Part shown: piece after piece, positions 37,041 to 47,930 of the stretch
Layout: each line of letters opens with the position of its first letter
Position numbering within the stretch: position 1 is the stretch's first letter
DNA from: Malurus cyaneus samueli
Lineage: Eukaryota > Chordata > Aves > Passeriformes > Maluridae
Reading direction: 5' to 3'
Assembly: GCA_009741485.1 (NCBI GenBank)
Contig: CM019214.1
Coordinates: 27,604,081-27,668,080 of the forward strand
DNA: 64,000 bases
Made by a program: the position numbers and the translations under genes
Notes under the pieces: model-generated
The model's database searches: none
What the model was told of the DNA's origin: nothing
The model's input: only the letters and a program-made list of their open reading frames with translations

Positions 37041-39059
37041 CTGATGATGCAGAAGGGCTGTGTTGTCTGGCCCAGCATATGGGGGAGAGGGAACCCATTC
37101 TCTGTCGGTGTATAAACAGGTTAACCATTTCCTCCTTCTTAGCTTTCAGCACACACATCCCATGCCACAGGCATTATATTAGCTGTAACTTCTCTCAACT
37201 TTGAAAATAATGGGGAAAGAAATGTATCCTTGTGCACTCCGAGTAGCATTGCCGCTACTGTGGGTTAATGAGCTGGCTATCTCACTGATATGAAAGCTAC
37301 TTTCAGGAAGCTGTGTGTTTCTGCAGCTAGAACTTTTATAATCCTCTAGCAGATTTTACAAATGCACTGCGACTTATACTACTCAGCCCAGATACAGTAC
37401 TCAAGGCAGCTCACTTGGAACTCGTTTGTTGAATCTCTGCTGTATTGCTATGTATTGCATTAAACATGCCCCAAAAGGTCACATGTTTCCAAACAGTATA
37501 TTCAGCATGATTTGTAAAGAATTAGTGGTGTGAGATCCCAGTATATTGTTGCATGGATTCTGTCTAATTATTAAGGACATGTGACCAATTGCTTTAAGTC
37601 TAAATAATTAAAGCTGAAAAACACAATACTTCCCTGGCTGCCCTGTTTTGTAATAATTAACTACAGTGTTATGAGAGCCATTTCGTGCCACCAGCTTTTA
37701 AGCAGAACAGCATGATGTCTTCAACAGAAAATTCTAATTTAAGTGTGTGCTATCAAATCATCTGATGTTTTCAGGCAGGTTTTAAAGTGAGATTGCAACG
37801 TGTTTGTAGAAACCCCCATTAAATCAGTAGATTTAAGCACACTTTGGGTCAGGCTCTAAGCATTTGACCTTTTCTGTTAGTTGCTGGGAGATGCAACAGA
37901 ATACAATAGGATTGACTGGATTTAGTTTTCAGGGTAACAATTAATAGAAATTCTGCCAGTGTGTGCTGACAGTGGAGTTTCATGTTAATCGTTACTGAAG
38001 TTCTGCTTTTCAAGCCTCCCTCAGGTAATAATGAGTAACTTAACATCACGTATATCTTGTAGCTTTCCTTGTTTTGTAGTTGTATGTCCTATGTGTGTCC
38101 TATCTCTCTGTGCTGATAAACGCATTCCCTCCTTTAAGGAAGCTCAAGTCTTATTGTAAGAACCAGAAGCTGAAAGCAGGGTCCTGGAAGAGTGAGTCAG
38201 AATATGTCCCCAGACTGATCACCTACATTTTCTATCAACCAATGAAGTTACGTCTGGGGTTTGTCTTAAATAACAAACACACAATTAGAGAATGTCCTGT
38301 GACACCCCACCACACTCTGTGAGACCCACAGCACTAACTGTAAGTCTTTCATGTCTCATCTGTCGTCCTTGCCTATCATCAGCTGAAAGTAGGGGCTCAG
38401 TTTGATAGAGTGCACTTGATTCCTGTGGCATATTGGTGTAAAGAAAAACATGGAATATATAAAGCAAGACTGATATTTATGAAGTAGGCTGTGAGTTTTG
38501 AAGCAACATCCCATCTGTATTTTTTTTTGTTTTTTTCAATGCCAAAGAGTCTACCACAGCCCCTACTAAATTCTTCAGTAGGTTATTACTCTTAGAATAA
38601 ACACAGATTGGTTTGACCACATTGATCTAGCTTTAAAATCAGTCTCTGGGCTTTTGTCTTACCTTTGCAAAGCAGTTGAAAGAGCTCAACTAGTTTCATT
38701 ATGTCATTATATGGGCACTTTATATGTATAAATTAACATCCTTTTTAAATCACCGCTAATTAAGGAAAAATAACATTTCCTTTCTCATTTCTTGCATACC
38801 TTCCATAAAACCCCTAGACCAGGTTATCCTGTCACTGATGCTGTGCAATTGCCCTAGGGATGGTTATTGGATTTTGCAGATGTAACTGAAAGGCAAGCGT
38901 GGCCCTTTATGTATATTGGCAGGCAAAGAGCATCAGAAGCATTTTTGCCTTCAGGATAATTGCAAAATTGTTTCCTTTTTTTTGTCATCCACCCATGATG
39001 CCATATAATTTGATGTTCCTTGGCTGCTAGCTGTTAGCCTCATTAACCTTACTTGATAG

Positions 39060-39160
39060 AGTGTTCCAACATTTATGATTCTCATGTGAAAAATGCTTCC
39101 TGACGGCTGGAATTTGTTTTTCTTTAATTTCTACCTTTGCCCTCTTGTCCTATTATGCAT
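39060..39160 (-). mobile_element. Possible highly diverged CR1 remnant, antisense
   Basis: A GTGAAAAATGCTTCCTGACG block followed by TTGCCCTCTTGTCCTATTA resembles, in antisense, the CR1 segment around the end of ORF2. The match is short and no other block aligns, so this is tentative. Confidence 0.35.
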
Positions 39161-40139
39161 ACTAGGCTGAAAATAGTAACTTGAGATTGGTGTGCCTACT
39201 TCTTACAGTGTAATGAATTCCAGTTAATTCTCTTGCCTTTTCTTTTTCTGAAGATAGTCATGGTGATTTAAAATTATTTAAATAACAATCCAACTTATTT
39301 TCACTTAAGTCTTATGTTTTTATAGTTAATAATTCTGTGAAAGGAAAGGAGGAAATTTGGATGTGTATCATTCATCGGTTGGCCTACTTCCTACAAATGT
39401 AACATTACCCCGATGTTGTTAACTTCATTGTCTTACTTGGCATGTGGAGTAGGGCCAATGCAATGTCCCTGTGGGCAGCAGAACTTGACATTTGTAAGGT
39501 TAAAATTTCATCAGTCAATGCAATTTTACTGTACAGAGAGGCAAAATCCCAATTCTTAAAGCTAGCTGTGATGATCACTGTCAAATTTGCAGGATTGGGA
39601 AGTGGGAATTTAATCCCTTTTCACAAATAAAAGGGTGTTTTCCCCTTTTGGGGGTCATACAGAGACTCTTGTATACTCGCATTCTACACTAGTAGTAACA
39701 GATCTTCCCATCCTGCACAGACAGGTCAGCACTAAAAGTGCCATCACAGAGGCAGTTTATTTTTGTTGCATTTTCTTTAAAAATCTGACATCTGACAAAC
39801 ATGTCTGTTAAGGGTTACTAATACAAATTAGGATTGGTCCATAATGCAGCATCTTTTCTTTATATGGATGTGGATTCATTTGAAATTTTTGGCAATTTTG
39901 GGACAAAGTGCATTGTATTCCAGGAAGCCTGTAATATTATTTAAGACTAATCAGAAAGGCTACCGCACTGTTTCAATTACCTCCGAGATTACCTTAAGTT
40001 CTTTAAGTTCAGCTGGTAGCTTTTCTCTTTTCTTTCTATTGTTTACTTTGTTGTTTCCTAATACAGGCTTCACAGGGTGAAGAGAGAAACTCAAACTGTG
40101 ACACTTGATACCTAGGAAAAAAGGTCATTCCATTGACAA

Positions 40140-40173
40140 GAGAATTGTTTACAATAGTTTACAAACAATTCTC
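40140..40173. repeat. Inverted repeat with 11-bp perfect arms
   Basis: The arms GAGAATTGTTT (40140-40150) and AAACAATTCTC (40163-40173) are exact reverse complements separated by 12 bases that contain a further partial match (TTTAC). It is a short hairpin or cruciform-prone site in non-coding DNA. Confidence 0.9.
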
Positions 40174-42951
40174 CCCAGTTAGACTTTTTAATTAAGTTTA
40201 TAAAGAATGAATAGGAAGAGGAGATTGGATGTTACCAAACTGGGGTGTTAGGGATGAAATAATGCAAAGAAACACTCACAGTGTACTTAGAAAGTGCAGC
40301 TGTTCTTGGGCTGAAAAGATGAATTTGTGGTAGCATAGACTGGCAAGATTTATGTTGTAAAGTCCATCTCTCTGGATACAATTGCTTTTAGGGCTGTTTC
40401 CCCTTCTGAGTTTACAGTTTTCCAAATCAAGAGTTTGTTTGATGGTCTCTGTTTTATGAGAATATCATGCAACCTAGTATTTTCATCTTTTATATATTAA
40501 AACATACACACCTTTGTCTGAACTCATGAAGAAGCACACAGTAAAGGAAATTTTGGCTTTACTGGCTATTAAAAACCTATTCAAAATTGTTCACCTTTTG
40601 GCTGAAGTCTTATTTTCTGTGTAGAGAAAGTATTTTCTGAAAGGGTATCTTGCCTTGAAAGTAAGTTGGTGGATTAATCAAACTGGAAGTTTGGCCTATC
40701 TGTACAATTTTGCAAAATGTATGTCATTCATCCAGCATGGAAAAATAATCCCTTCTGTGAATTTCTTTAATTGTATCCTAAAAACTCACAAAATTTACTA
40801 TCTTTCAAAGTCTCCTTTTAGGGAAAGTAATTGGGGGTGGAGTGGTTTTTGAGCTTATGAAAGAGTGCTGTGAAGATAGATAATTCCAAAAGTCTTCTTT
40901 TGCAAAAATAACCAGAGGTCACACTTTTGCTGGAAAGAAGTTTATGCTACCAAAGTTAAGCATTCAGTGAGTCAAGCATTCCAGTGCCAGGTTCTTCTGG
41001 GAGGTATCCTAAGAAACAGAAGCCTTCCCTGAAGTACTATAAATTCAGTGATGATGAAATAATAATACCATCTTCTGGAAACTCCAGTTTAGAAACTTAT
41101 TTCACACTCAGGACAGCAAAATGCATCTTCTCAAGTAGATTGAGACTTTATCAGGCATTCATTTCTACTTCCTTGCACTTCTTCTCATGCTTCTGAATGC
41201 GTGCCACACATCTATCACTCCTTCTGATAGCTGCTAACCCAAGAATTTCTGCACACTGTTAGGAAAAAGTGAACTTTATAGCTGAAAATCTTGCTGCTTA
41301 CTTGCTGATACCAATTGTTGAATTGATAAATTCATTAATACAAGCTTTTCCCCTTCATAATGGTCCAAATATTGAGGAGAGTGAATGTGCAAGGTGAGGT
41401 GCTTCAGGGAAGTTGGGAGCTTGGCTTCACCCCGCATTAGCCGTGGGCAGGTTTTGCAGTGGGTCTAGGCTGGCTGCAGGGGAGGAGGCACCTGCAGGCA
41501 CAGCTGAGCTGCTGCACGGTGGGTGGGTGTCCAGACAGGCACAGCAGGACCTGCTTGTCCTCTGGAGATGTCTCTGTCTCTTCTCTGGTTTCACAGTCAG
41601 CAATGAGTGTCCAACAGACCCTCCTGAGATGCTCAGCAGCACACATCTTCCAGGTATCTATAGTCTCTTGTAATTTAGAAGATACTGCTGGCTTATGTGT
41701 GGTACCATGGGCTGCAGTCTTTGTCTCTGAGCGTGTTCAATCCCCAGGCACTTTATTTATGGTTCTGAGGCTTTTGTTTGTCATGACTCTGCAGGGCACA
41801 GCTTAGCTGTGTTTCATTGCAGCCACACGCCCGTAACGAGAAGCATCTTCTGCCTTCTCAAATCCATCTTTGGGACGAGCCCACGGGGGAAAGCTGCTGC
41901 TGGCAGTGATCAACATCTGCCACAGCCTCTCCTGAGGAGGCTTTGCCTGATGCCAGGGGCAGGGAACTGGGGGTTCCCTAAAGGATATGTGACACTCTTG
42001 CTCCACATGCCACGACGATCCAGGGTCCAGTGTAGGATCCCGCCGGCTGAATTGGAGTGAGTGCACTGTGTGTTTGCTACCTGGCTCAGCACCCCTGTCA
42101 GCAGGGAAGTGCCTCTGCACAAAGGGACACTTGGGTGGATAAGTACAGTGTGGCTTTTTAAATAATTTTTAAGCTTGAGTGCATCTTAACATGGTGTTTT
42201 TTTGGTAAAGAAAGATCAGGAGACAGGAAGATGAAAGAAATCTAGTAAAAAAATCCCAGTGAGAAAATGAATTATAAAAAAGCAGCAACAGAAGGAATAA
42301 TAGTGCTTTGTTTATTCTTTCCCTTTGAGCTTTGTGGGCATATAATAGATTTCCACTTCTTGCTCCTACTTTCTATTTTCTCTACCACCCACAGTGTCCT
42401 TTCATTGCCTCTCCAAAGAGGCCCAAGAGTGCAGCCACCCTGCACAGACTAACCTGGACTCAAAGGGCAGCGTGATGTTGTAGCCTGAAGCCAGTTGCTC
42501 TTTGTATAGCAACACGGCATTGCAGGAAAAGAGTTTGGTCATGCTCAATTTTGCTTCTGGTATTGCAAAAGCAGCGGTGATGGAGTTGTGCAGATTGGAT
42601 GGAACTAATTATATTAAATTCTTCCATTAGAACTCGTGTTCAACGGTGTTGCTTGCAGAGGAGCAGGCATTTTTGACAAGAAGTTGATTTGTATGAGGCT
42701 TCATGGAGCATTTATTTTTTATCCTTATGAGTTCAGATCACCTTCTTCCATGAGAAAAACAGGAGAAGGAAATCTTTACCAAATTTCCTGTAGAATTTCC
42801 TCCTACTTTGTTCAGGCATTTTCCTTTCTCTGCCTGGAAGAAACCAGCTGCATGGGTAGCATGAAATGTGCAGAGAACTCAATTTCATCTTCCTCCCTGA
42901 CTGACTCTGTCCCCAGTGGCTATATTTAGTAGTTTAAATAAGAAAAATCTT

Positions 42952-43050
42952 AGAATCAGTAAGGTTCAAAAAGACCTTAAAGATCATCAAGTCCAAGTAT
43001 CAACCTAACACTATCACCATGTTCACCATTAAACCATGTCCTCCTCTGTA
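42952..43050 (-). mobile_element. CR1 LINE 3' tail, antisense
   Basis: Antisense to the CR1 terminal region: AGAATCAGTAAGGTTC, then AAAGACCTTAAAGATCATCA and AGTCCAAGTATCAACCTAAC, then a TTAAACCATGTCC block. Only about 100 bases of the tail remain. It is non-coding and moderately diverged. Confidence 0.85.
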
Positions 43051-43160
43051 GGATAAAGGCTTTCCATCTCACAGGTCCAAGGACTCCAGCCTTTCACTCT
43101 TAGTTTCCAGCTGGAGAGGCAGTTCCTTTTCCCAGACACTGTATTTTCCAGATACATAGC

Positions 43161-43210
43161 TCCTAAAATGGACATTGTAGACCACTCCTAAAATTGATAC
43201 TGTAGACAGC
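43161..43210. repeat. Two 25-bp diverged tandem copies
   Basis: Positions 43161-43185 and 43186-43210 match at 20 of 25 bases and share TCCTAAAAT and TGTAGAC. It is a short local duplication. Confidence 0.8.
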
Positions 43211-44004
43211 TGAATAACTTATTAAGGTTTTTTAGAATTTGAAGATATATGACAGAATACTCAGGTTTCACAGAATTTGGTCCTGCTTGTTTTCCTCAGT
43301 CTTAGATTTCACTGAGACTACTGGTCAGGGCAGAGAGTTATCTTTTTTCATCACCAACGATGACAACTGGGTTCCTCGTGTCACAACACTGTTATTTATT
43401 TTCCCTGATGGGGTTTCATCATGCTTTTAATGAACATTAGTTGAAAACAACCGCTAGACAAATTCCTCGGGAAAATTCCAATTAAAACAAGTATAGAGAT
43501 AAGAGATAAGTTTAAAGCTACTTTGCATACTTCTGCTTAAGAAAAAGTAGCAGTGCAGAAGTTAGTTTATGCGCCTTCTTTTAGTGCAGTCAGAAGATTC
43601 TGAGTTGCTGTCAAATCTTTTTTTTATGTGCTCCTTGAGATTTTAGGTTACTAATTCTGTTTTCTGCAAGTCAACAAGTTCTTTTCTCCAACTGAGTCTT
43701 GCTGTTACAACTTCCTCATCTTTATGATGGTTATAGCATTTGAATATTCTGAATGATCTGCTCTGTTATTACGGTCTTTCCACACACAGGTTTCAGGAGT
43801 AACACTGAGAATCTTTTCCCTTCATGGGTTGACACAAGTGACAGAACTCCAGATATGTAATCCCAAAGCTCAGCCTACAGACAGGCTACTCTGGCCTCTG
43901 CTTCCTGACTTGGGCTACATTAAGGAACCCAATGTTTGTAACTTGTTTTTCAGTCCTTTTTTTTTTTTTTCTAGAGTCTCTCATGTGATTCCCAGACTGT
44001 ATTT

Positions 44005-44144
44005 TATAAATATAATTTATTTATATATACATATATATATACATATATATATACATATATACACACACATATAAATACACACACACATATATATATATAT
44101 ATGTAATTATAATTATATTATATTTAATGTATATATATATATAA
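44005..44144. repeat. AT/AC dinucleotide microsatellite
   Basis: About 140 bases made almost entirely of TATATA, ACATAT and ACACAC blocks, ending in ATATAT then AACAAG. It follows a 14-base T run at about 43957-43970. The short ORFs here, rich in Ile, Tyr and His, are repeat translation and not genes. Confidence 0.93.
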
Positions 44145-44286
44145 CAAGCACCCATTTCCATTGGGGTCCACGAGCACCTGCACAGAAGCCTGTAGGGTAC
44201 GTGCAACTCTGACCAAGGAGGATGGAGCCAGGTGTTTGGGGAAGGAGTGTTTGTAATGGGAAGATGAAAGAAGTGATTGCACAGGT

Positions 44287-44304
44287 TTGAATTCATGAAT
44301 TCAA
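44287..44304. repeat. Perfect 18-bp palindrome
   Basis: TTGAATTCATGAATTCAA reads identically on both strands with no spacer. No neighbouring element suggests a protein-binding operator, so it is reported as structure only. Confidence 0.95.
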
Positions 44305-44445
44305 GCTTGTTTCTAAATTCAAAGTATAGATACACTCATTTGTAAAGGCAAGAGTTGTTGCCATCATTAAGTCAGTCTGGGAACACCCCTATGTAATATT
44401 AATTCAACACTGAAGTTCAGTTTCTTTCAGTTCAATAGCTCCTCC

Positions 44446-44464
44446 TTTTTTTTTTTTTTTTTTT
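44446..44464. repeat. Poly(T) tract of 19 bases
   Basis: An uninterrupted T run in AT-rich non-coding sequence. No retroposed body was recognised on the minus strand. Confidence 0.95.
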
Positions 44465-47400
44465 GACTTGGTTGATGTAACTCAACTCCCTGTTTCTTAA
44501 ATCTCTTTCCATCTAACCGCCAAGTTAGAGACGTAGGAAAACAGGAAGAATGGAAGAAACCATTCTTCTCATTATTAAATTAGAAAACCAAGTCCCAGAA
44601 ACCTTTCTGCAGCCTTTTTTTTTCTAATTTTTGAATACACTGCACTTACAGAGCAGACATTTAGCTCTGCTATTTTTGAGAAATGGAAAAAAATGATGTT
44701 ATGTCCCTACATACCCCTTGTGTTTACATTTATCGAGTAAAGAATGAGAAATATGCTAACTCATTTTCATAACAAGATAAGTGGTAATGGTGCTGTTCTC
44801 TAGTCCAGGCAACCCACAATTATTTTATGTTCAGCCACTCTGGAAAGTTCATTTTGCTGTCGGCTGTTCACCAAGGATCAGTCACAGAGATAACAGAGGC
44901 TTGGAAGTTCTCAGCAATACTTGCTCTTTTGCAAATGAGTGAGAAGGGAAGAATGTTTTTCTTTTCTGCACTGCTAGCCAAGAACTTTCTCCACATGCTT
45001 GTGGGACCTCCTGTTTTCCTCATGCAGTAGCTATTGCCATGTCACAAAGAAAGATGTTGAATGCCAGCAGAAAAAAACTTCAGTGCAGGAAAGCATTTTA
45101 ATGAAACAAGACACAAGTCCTCCATGGAAAGTCTGTAACCTTGATGAGATCAGATAGCAAAGCGATACCAAAACTGCCTTTGATATCCCTTGGATGCTCC
45201 TGCACTTTTCCTGTCGACCTGATGCACAAGGCTTGTGCTTGTTACTAAATGCAGTAACATTTGCAGGCTCCAGCTGGACATGGGGGTCAGCCAGAACAGC
45301 TTTGCTGGTTTTTTCATGCTCTGCAGTCTTGTCAGTCCTACCTGCAGCCTTATCAGATTTCCCCAGCAGAGCAGAGCTGGGCAACCTCCCTGAAGCAGAA
45401 AAGTCTCAGCACAGGCGCCTTGAGTCTGTATGGAGGCATGGATAAGAAAGTTGCCTGACCTTTCTGTCACTACTGTTTTCGTGAAGGTGTGGGCAACTTT
45501 TAATCTAAAAGAAAGGAAGCCACATTTCAAAGATATTTAATAAATGTAATGGAAAATTATCTGTAAAAAAAAAATCCCTGCTCAGAAAGAAGAGATTAAT
45601 AACTCCAGTGATCTGTCATTTTGACACTGAAGATTTCTACACATTATATTTACATAGAAAGTATGTTGCATTCATATAAATTTTTCTGACTGTATAGAGT
45701 GAAAATATGTAGTCAAAGCTGGGAAAAACTCAAGGTTACGTTTTGTTTGTATACCAAAAAAATATCAAAAATTAACACCAGGTTAAATAAACTTTCCCAG
45801 ATTTGCTTATATATGTTTTGATATTGTTGTTGCTGTCTCCTACCACGAACAACAAACTTTTTCTATTTTTGAGTCCAAGGATTACAAAAATACAGTAGCA
45901 GAAAGCATATAAATGCAGTTTTAGACACTATATTAAACTTCCAGGCTACAAATCACTAGAAGTATAATGAGCTATTAAAAAAACAGCAAAATAGAAGTAT
46001 TTGGTAGTACTGATTTTGATCAGTTCCTCAGTTTGCAGCAAGGAATATTTAGGTAGGATGGACATCTGCCCTGCAGCAAGCAAATACAAAGGATACATCC
46101 TGAGCTTTGGGACTGAATCATGCCACAAAACACATGCTACAGGTACTGTGTTATGGAAACAGAGCTTCTTTGCAATTAAACAAAGTGACTGACATAGTAA
46201 CACAGTTTCATTGCAAATTAGTGGTAATTAATGCTTTTTGGAGCTGTTGTAGAAATACGGGCAAGGAGGACGCTTTTATTGAGGCTGGATCCAGGCTGCA
46301 GACATGGGGTGAGGTGCACTGGGATGGTGGGGGCCAGTAACAGTTTGGGTCACGGTCTCCTCGACTCCTGTGGCATGTCAAGCAGTCTCTGCCCATTTTT
46401 TTTGAAAGCTGTCCAAACAGTGTCCTTACTCAGCTTTTGAAAAGTCCTGCTGTCAGAATGCAGGTGGTATGAAAAACATTGCCCATGTCTTTTTCTGAAT
46501 GATAAATATTTTATTAGTGTGTTCTGCACTGGGAGGAAGAAGTGGTTCTGGTGTTAGAGGCCAAAGAAGTTTTACTATGGGAAAACAGAAGATACTGAAT
46601 GTTGTCACAGCTAGCTCTCCAAAAATAATAAATTCCTCAGAAATTTCAGTATTCCCACGAATTTATTTCCATAAAGGAAAATAGAGAAATTATTTTTTTA
46701 AAAAGCAACTAACCTGAGTTAATACGGAGAACAAATTAGCATAGCTTATATGATCTCTCAAGACCAAGAACTCAATCAAAAACATCCAGTATCTAGGCAT
46801 GTACTTGAATGATATGATATGGTATTTAATATTTACAAATAATCTCATTATTATGAAATAATGGACAGGATTGTGTTGTGCCATCTCAGTTGCATCCTTT
46901 TAGTCACCAAGCTAAGTGCAAGGTTCTATTTAAGCAATCTTTAGCCCAGTCTGCAGGTCAGCCATCAGTGGGTTGCATATGTACATACATTTTGCTGACA
47001 AAAGCCTCCATTATACATAAAGGTAGAAGGGCAAAGCCTCTGATGTTCCCAGTTTGTATTCCCTGCACGAAGACACTCTGCTGGCAGCGGTGTGATGTGA
47101 CAGTGTGATTGCAGTAGCAGCCTTTCCTGGTTGAGCTATCCAGGTGATAAATGACACTTTGACACGTCCATTATGTACAAGATAGCTGTGTTTCCAGATT
47201 TGATACTTGTCTGTATCATCTCTAAACTGAGATGATTCAGGTAGACTGATGTCTAACCCAAGAGGGAATTCAGCGTGAGGGAAACCTCTCTGGCAAGAAG
47301 CAGTATAGGTCAGATTCAATTTTTGCTGTCCTTACCAAAGAAAAACAACCCATCCTGCACACCCAAACAAAGCGCAGCAGTTTGAGCCTCCACCCAGAAA

Positions 47401-47559
47401 TCTGGCAATCTAAATTACGCTCTCTTATTGAGCAGTACTTCCCTCCGCAGGAACAATGAATCAAACAAAATAAATAAATCTTTACACTTCCCTGTTCTTT
47501 CTACCTCCCAATTAATCATACGTCATTTTGGAAAACCTAAGTAATCCGCAGCAGGAGAG
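44465..47559. other. Gene-free stretch, presumed intron of the rightward gene
   Basis: AT-rich sequence with unrecognised ORFs of at most 126 codons. A moderately GC-rich patch at about 45.19-45.45 kb is open on both strands. No exon or mobile element was recognised. Confidence 0.55.
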
Positions 47560-47930
47560 CCATCGCAGAGCGTGTTTGCAGCGTCACATTGAGTTGCAGG
47601 AGCAGGGGATGGGCGCTGCGGCTGCATCCCGTTGGCAGCCCGGAGGAGCGGGGTGCCCGAGCTCGGCCGGGTTAGCGGCCAGAGCGGCTGTGCCCCCGCT
47701 GCCCACGCGTGTCCGGCCGTGCTGGGCTCCCCGCCGGCCTCTGCCATCCTCCTGCTGCTGCTGCGGGAGCGCTGCCCGCTGCCCGGCCGCCCCTTCCTGC
47801 CGCCTCCCTTCCCCGGGCAGCGCAGCTCCGCTCCCGCCGCGCTTCGGGCGCTTTACACAAAGTGCAGCGGTGCGCGGACCCAGCGGAGCCCCGGCCACGC
47901 ACAACGGACTTGGTGAATTCAGTCTTTTTG
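47560..47930. promoter_or_regulatory. Second, smaller CpG-rich segment; possible promoter or alternative first exon
   Basis: About 370 bases of GC-rich, CpG-dense sequence stand out sharply in AT-rich surroundings. ORFs up to 176 codons cross it in several frames on both strands, which is a composition effect. Candidate GC-rich motifs are visible but there is no TATA box. A weak donor-like TTG followed by GTGAAT sits at its right edge (about 47910). It could be an alternative promoter of the rightward gene, the promoter of an unseen non-coding RNA, or an intronic CpG island. Confidence 0.5.

Larger units (their letters stand above)
37041..42951. other. Gene-free stretch, presumed intron of the rightward gene
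   Basis: AT-rich non-coding sequence with no recognised exon. A GC-richer patch at about 41.4-42.1 kb has overlapping ORFs on both strands but no known domain. A possible very old CR1 remnant (about 39.06-39.16 kb) and an inverted repeat at 40.1 kb are listed separately. Confidence 0.55.

Noticed and set aside
44021..44335. ORF rich in Tyr and Ile
   Set aside because: It is translation of the AT/AC microsatellite.
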